From assembly GCF_003034995.1 (NCBI RefSeq), contig NZ_PZKF01000003.1, positions 1 through 64,000 of the forward strand: a stretch of DNA of 64,000 nucleotides, read 5' to 3'. Shown here one piece after another: positions 62,679 to 64,000 of the stretch (the stretch's first letter is position 1; each line of letters starts with the position of its first letter). Both the position numbers and the translations under genes were made by a program. This stretch comes from Phaeovulum veldkampii DSM 11550 (GTDB lineage Bacteria; Pseudomonadota; Alphaproteobacteria; Rhodobacterales; Rhodobacteraceae). The notes below the pieces were generated by a model. The model searched no databases. It was not told the DNA's origin and saw nothing but the letters and a program-made list of their open reading frames with translations.

Positions 62679-64000
62679 ATGACCTTTACGCTTGCCATCG
62701 TCGGCCGCCCCAATGTGGGCAAATCGACCCTGTTCAACCGCCTTGTGGGCAAACGTCTGGCGCTGGTCGATGATCAGCCAGGCGTCACCCGCGACCTGCG
62801 CGAAGGCGCGGCGCGGCTGGGTGATCTGCGCTTTGTGGTGATCGACAGCGCGGGGCTGGAACTGGCCGATGACGACAGTCTTCAGGGCCGGATGCGGCGC
62901 CTGACCGAACGCGCGGTGGAAGAGGCCGATATCTGTCTGTTCGTGATCGACGCGCGGCAGGGCGTGACCCCCGCCGACGAAATCTTTGCCGATATCCTGC
63001 GTCGCAAGAACGCCCATGTGATCGTGGCCGCCAACAAGGCCGAGGGCAACGCGGGCGAGATCGGCGCGATGGAGGCCTGGAGCCTGGGCCTGGGCGAGCC
63101 GCTGCGCATCTCGGCCGAGCATGGCGAGGGGATGGACGACCTTTACCGCGCGCTGGTGCCCCTGGCCGACGAATTCGAGGCCAAGGCCGCGCTGAACGCG
63201 CCCGAGGTTGATATCGACGTGGCCGAGGATGAGGATGACGACGCCTACCAGGCCCCCACCAAGGCCAAGCCGCTGCAACTGGCGGTGATCGGGCGGCCCA
63301 ATGCCGGCAAATCGACGTTGATCAACAAGATCATCGGCGAAGATCGGCTGCTGACCGGGCCAGAGGCCGGGATCACTCGCGACGCGATTTCGGTGCAGAC
63401 CGAGTTCATGGGCACCCCGATGCGGATTTTCGACACCGCGGGCATGCGCAAGCGCGCCAAGGTGACAGACAAGCTGGAAAAGCTGTCGGTGGCTGACGGG
63501 CTTCGCGCAGTGCGCTTTGCCGAGGTGATCGTGGTGCTTCTGGATGTGGAAATCCCGTTCGAGCAGCAGGATCTGCGCATCGCCGATTACGCCGAAACCG
63601 AGGGCCGGGCGGTGGTGGTCGCTGCCAACAAATGGGATCTGGAGGCGGACAAGCCGCACAAGCTGAATGAGCTGCGCGAGGCGTTCGAGCGGCTGTTGCC
63701 GCAACTGAAAGGCGCGCCGCTGGTGACGGTTTCGGCGAAAACCGGCAAGGGGCTTGACCGGCTGCACGCCGCAATCCTCAAGGCTCATGCGGTCTGGAAC
63801 CGTCGCGTTCCCACGGCAAGGCTCAACCAGTTCCTGACCGCCATGACCGAGGCGCACCCGCCCCCCGCGCCCGGCGGGCGCCGGATCAAGCTGCGCTACA
63901 TGACCCAGGTGAAAACCCGTCCGCCGCAGTTTGTGGTGATGGCAACGCATACCGACAAGCTGCCCGACAGCTATCAGCGTTATCTGGTCAACGGGTTGCG
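62679..64000 (+). CDS. der: Ribosome-assembly GTPase Der (EngA), cut by window end
   Basis: About 440 residues visible, no stop. Two G domains: [20 protein letters not shown] with DSAGLE and AANKAE, and [20 protein letters not shown] with FDTAGM and AANKWD, then the KH-like domain ([20 protein letters not shown]). An acidic linker ([11 protein letters not shown]) joins the G domains. AAGGAGGG precedes ATG. Needed for 50S maturation. Confidence 0.96.
   Translation, partial: MTFTLAIVGRPNVGKSTLFNRLVGKRLALVDDQPGVTRDLREGAARLGDLRFVVIDSAGLELADDDSLQGRMRRLTERAVEEADICLFVIDARQGVTPADEIFADILRRKNAHVIVAANKAEGNAGEIGAMEAWSLGLGEPLRISAEHGEGMDDLYRALVPLADEFEAKAALNAPEVDIDVAEDEDDDAYQAPTKAKPLQLAVIGRPNAGKSTLINKIIGEDRLLTGPEAGITRDAISVQTEFMGTPMRIFDTAGMRKRAKVTDKLEKLSVADGLRAVRFAEVIVVLLDVEIPFEQQDLRIADYAETEGRAVVVAANKWDLEADKPHKLNELREAFERLLPQLKGAPLVTVSAKTGKGLDRLHAAILKAHAVWNRRVPTARLNQFLTAMTEAHPPPAPGGRRIKLRYMTQVKTRPPQFVVMATHTDKLPDSYQRYLVNGL

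Overview
The window reads as chromosome of a high-GC alphaproteobacterium of the family Rhodobacteraceae (Rhodobacter/Cereibacter-like; genus not decidable). The evidence is a fused ispDF gene, the dusB(nifR3)-ntrB-ntrC and ntrY-ntrX order, an NtrC without the GAFTGA loop, an FNR-type box, and an interspersed hairpin/GAGGATATTT repeat that I associate with this family.

Layout. 1-3.9 kb: glycerate kinase, CorA transporter, DsbB and a YqaA/DedA-type membrane protein, then tRNA-Leu(CAA). 3.9-8.3 kb: complete molybdate operon modE-modA-modB-modC-modD on the minus strand, with a ModE-type palindrome upstream of modE. 8.5-11.9 kb: a PepSY protein, response regulator and sensor kinase, divergent from a second PepSY protein and a cytochrome b561. 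11.9-15.2 kb: a decayed zone with a damaged peptide-ABC ATPase, intact ugpC and ugpE, and only the last quarter of ugpA.

15.15-30.27 kb: exopolysaccharide block. It holds a frameshifted SGNH hydrolase with a G12 tract, GDP-fucose synthase, manC, manB, ugd, a tiny lipoprotein, a YjbH-family barrel, an RfaH/UpxY-like NusG paralogue, a WecA/MraY-type initiating transferase, a palindrome-rich divergent control region, a winged-helix regulator, a membrane protein, and Wza/Wzb/Wzc. No glycosyltransferase, flippase, polymerase or gmd is present, and both edges of the block are scars.

30.27-35.3 kb: relic prophage/mobile zone. It has a DUF1320 fragment fused to a gpD tail fragment, tail genes, a D12-class adenine methylase, an integrase stub next to tRNA-Ser(CGA), an Acb2/Tad1-like short gene, a pRiA4b ORF-3 fragment and a transposase scrap.

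35.3-54.5 kb: core genes pncC, pgpA, ispDF, dusB-ntrBC, ntrYX, a J-domain protein, bolA, gatB, pepN, DUF2256, glcB, a GlcG/HbpS-like gene and a PuuD-like gene. 54.7-58.6 kb: an Rrf2/NsrR-like regulator divergent from a Tat-exported sulfide:quinone oxidoreductase-like protein, DUF5368, a SLAC1/TDT channel and a periplasmic DsrE-like protein, with a perfect TTGAT-N4-ATCAA box between the divergent genes. This is the best candidate here for an undescribed functional module. 58.7-64 kb: Atm1-type exporter, YfgM-like protein, BamB and der, the last cut by the window edge.
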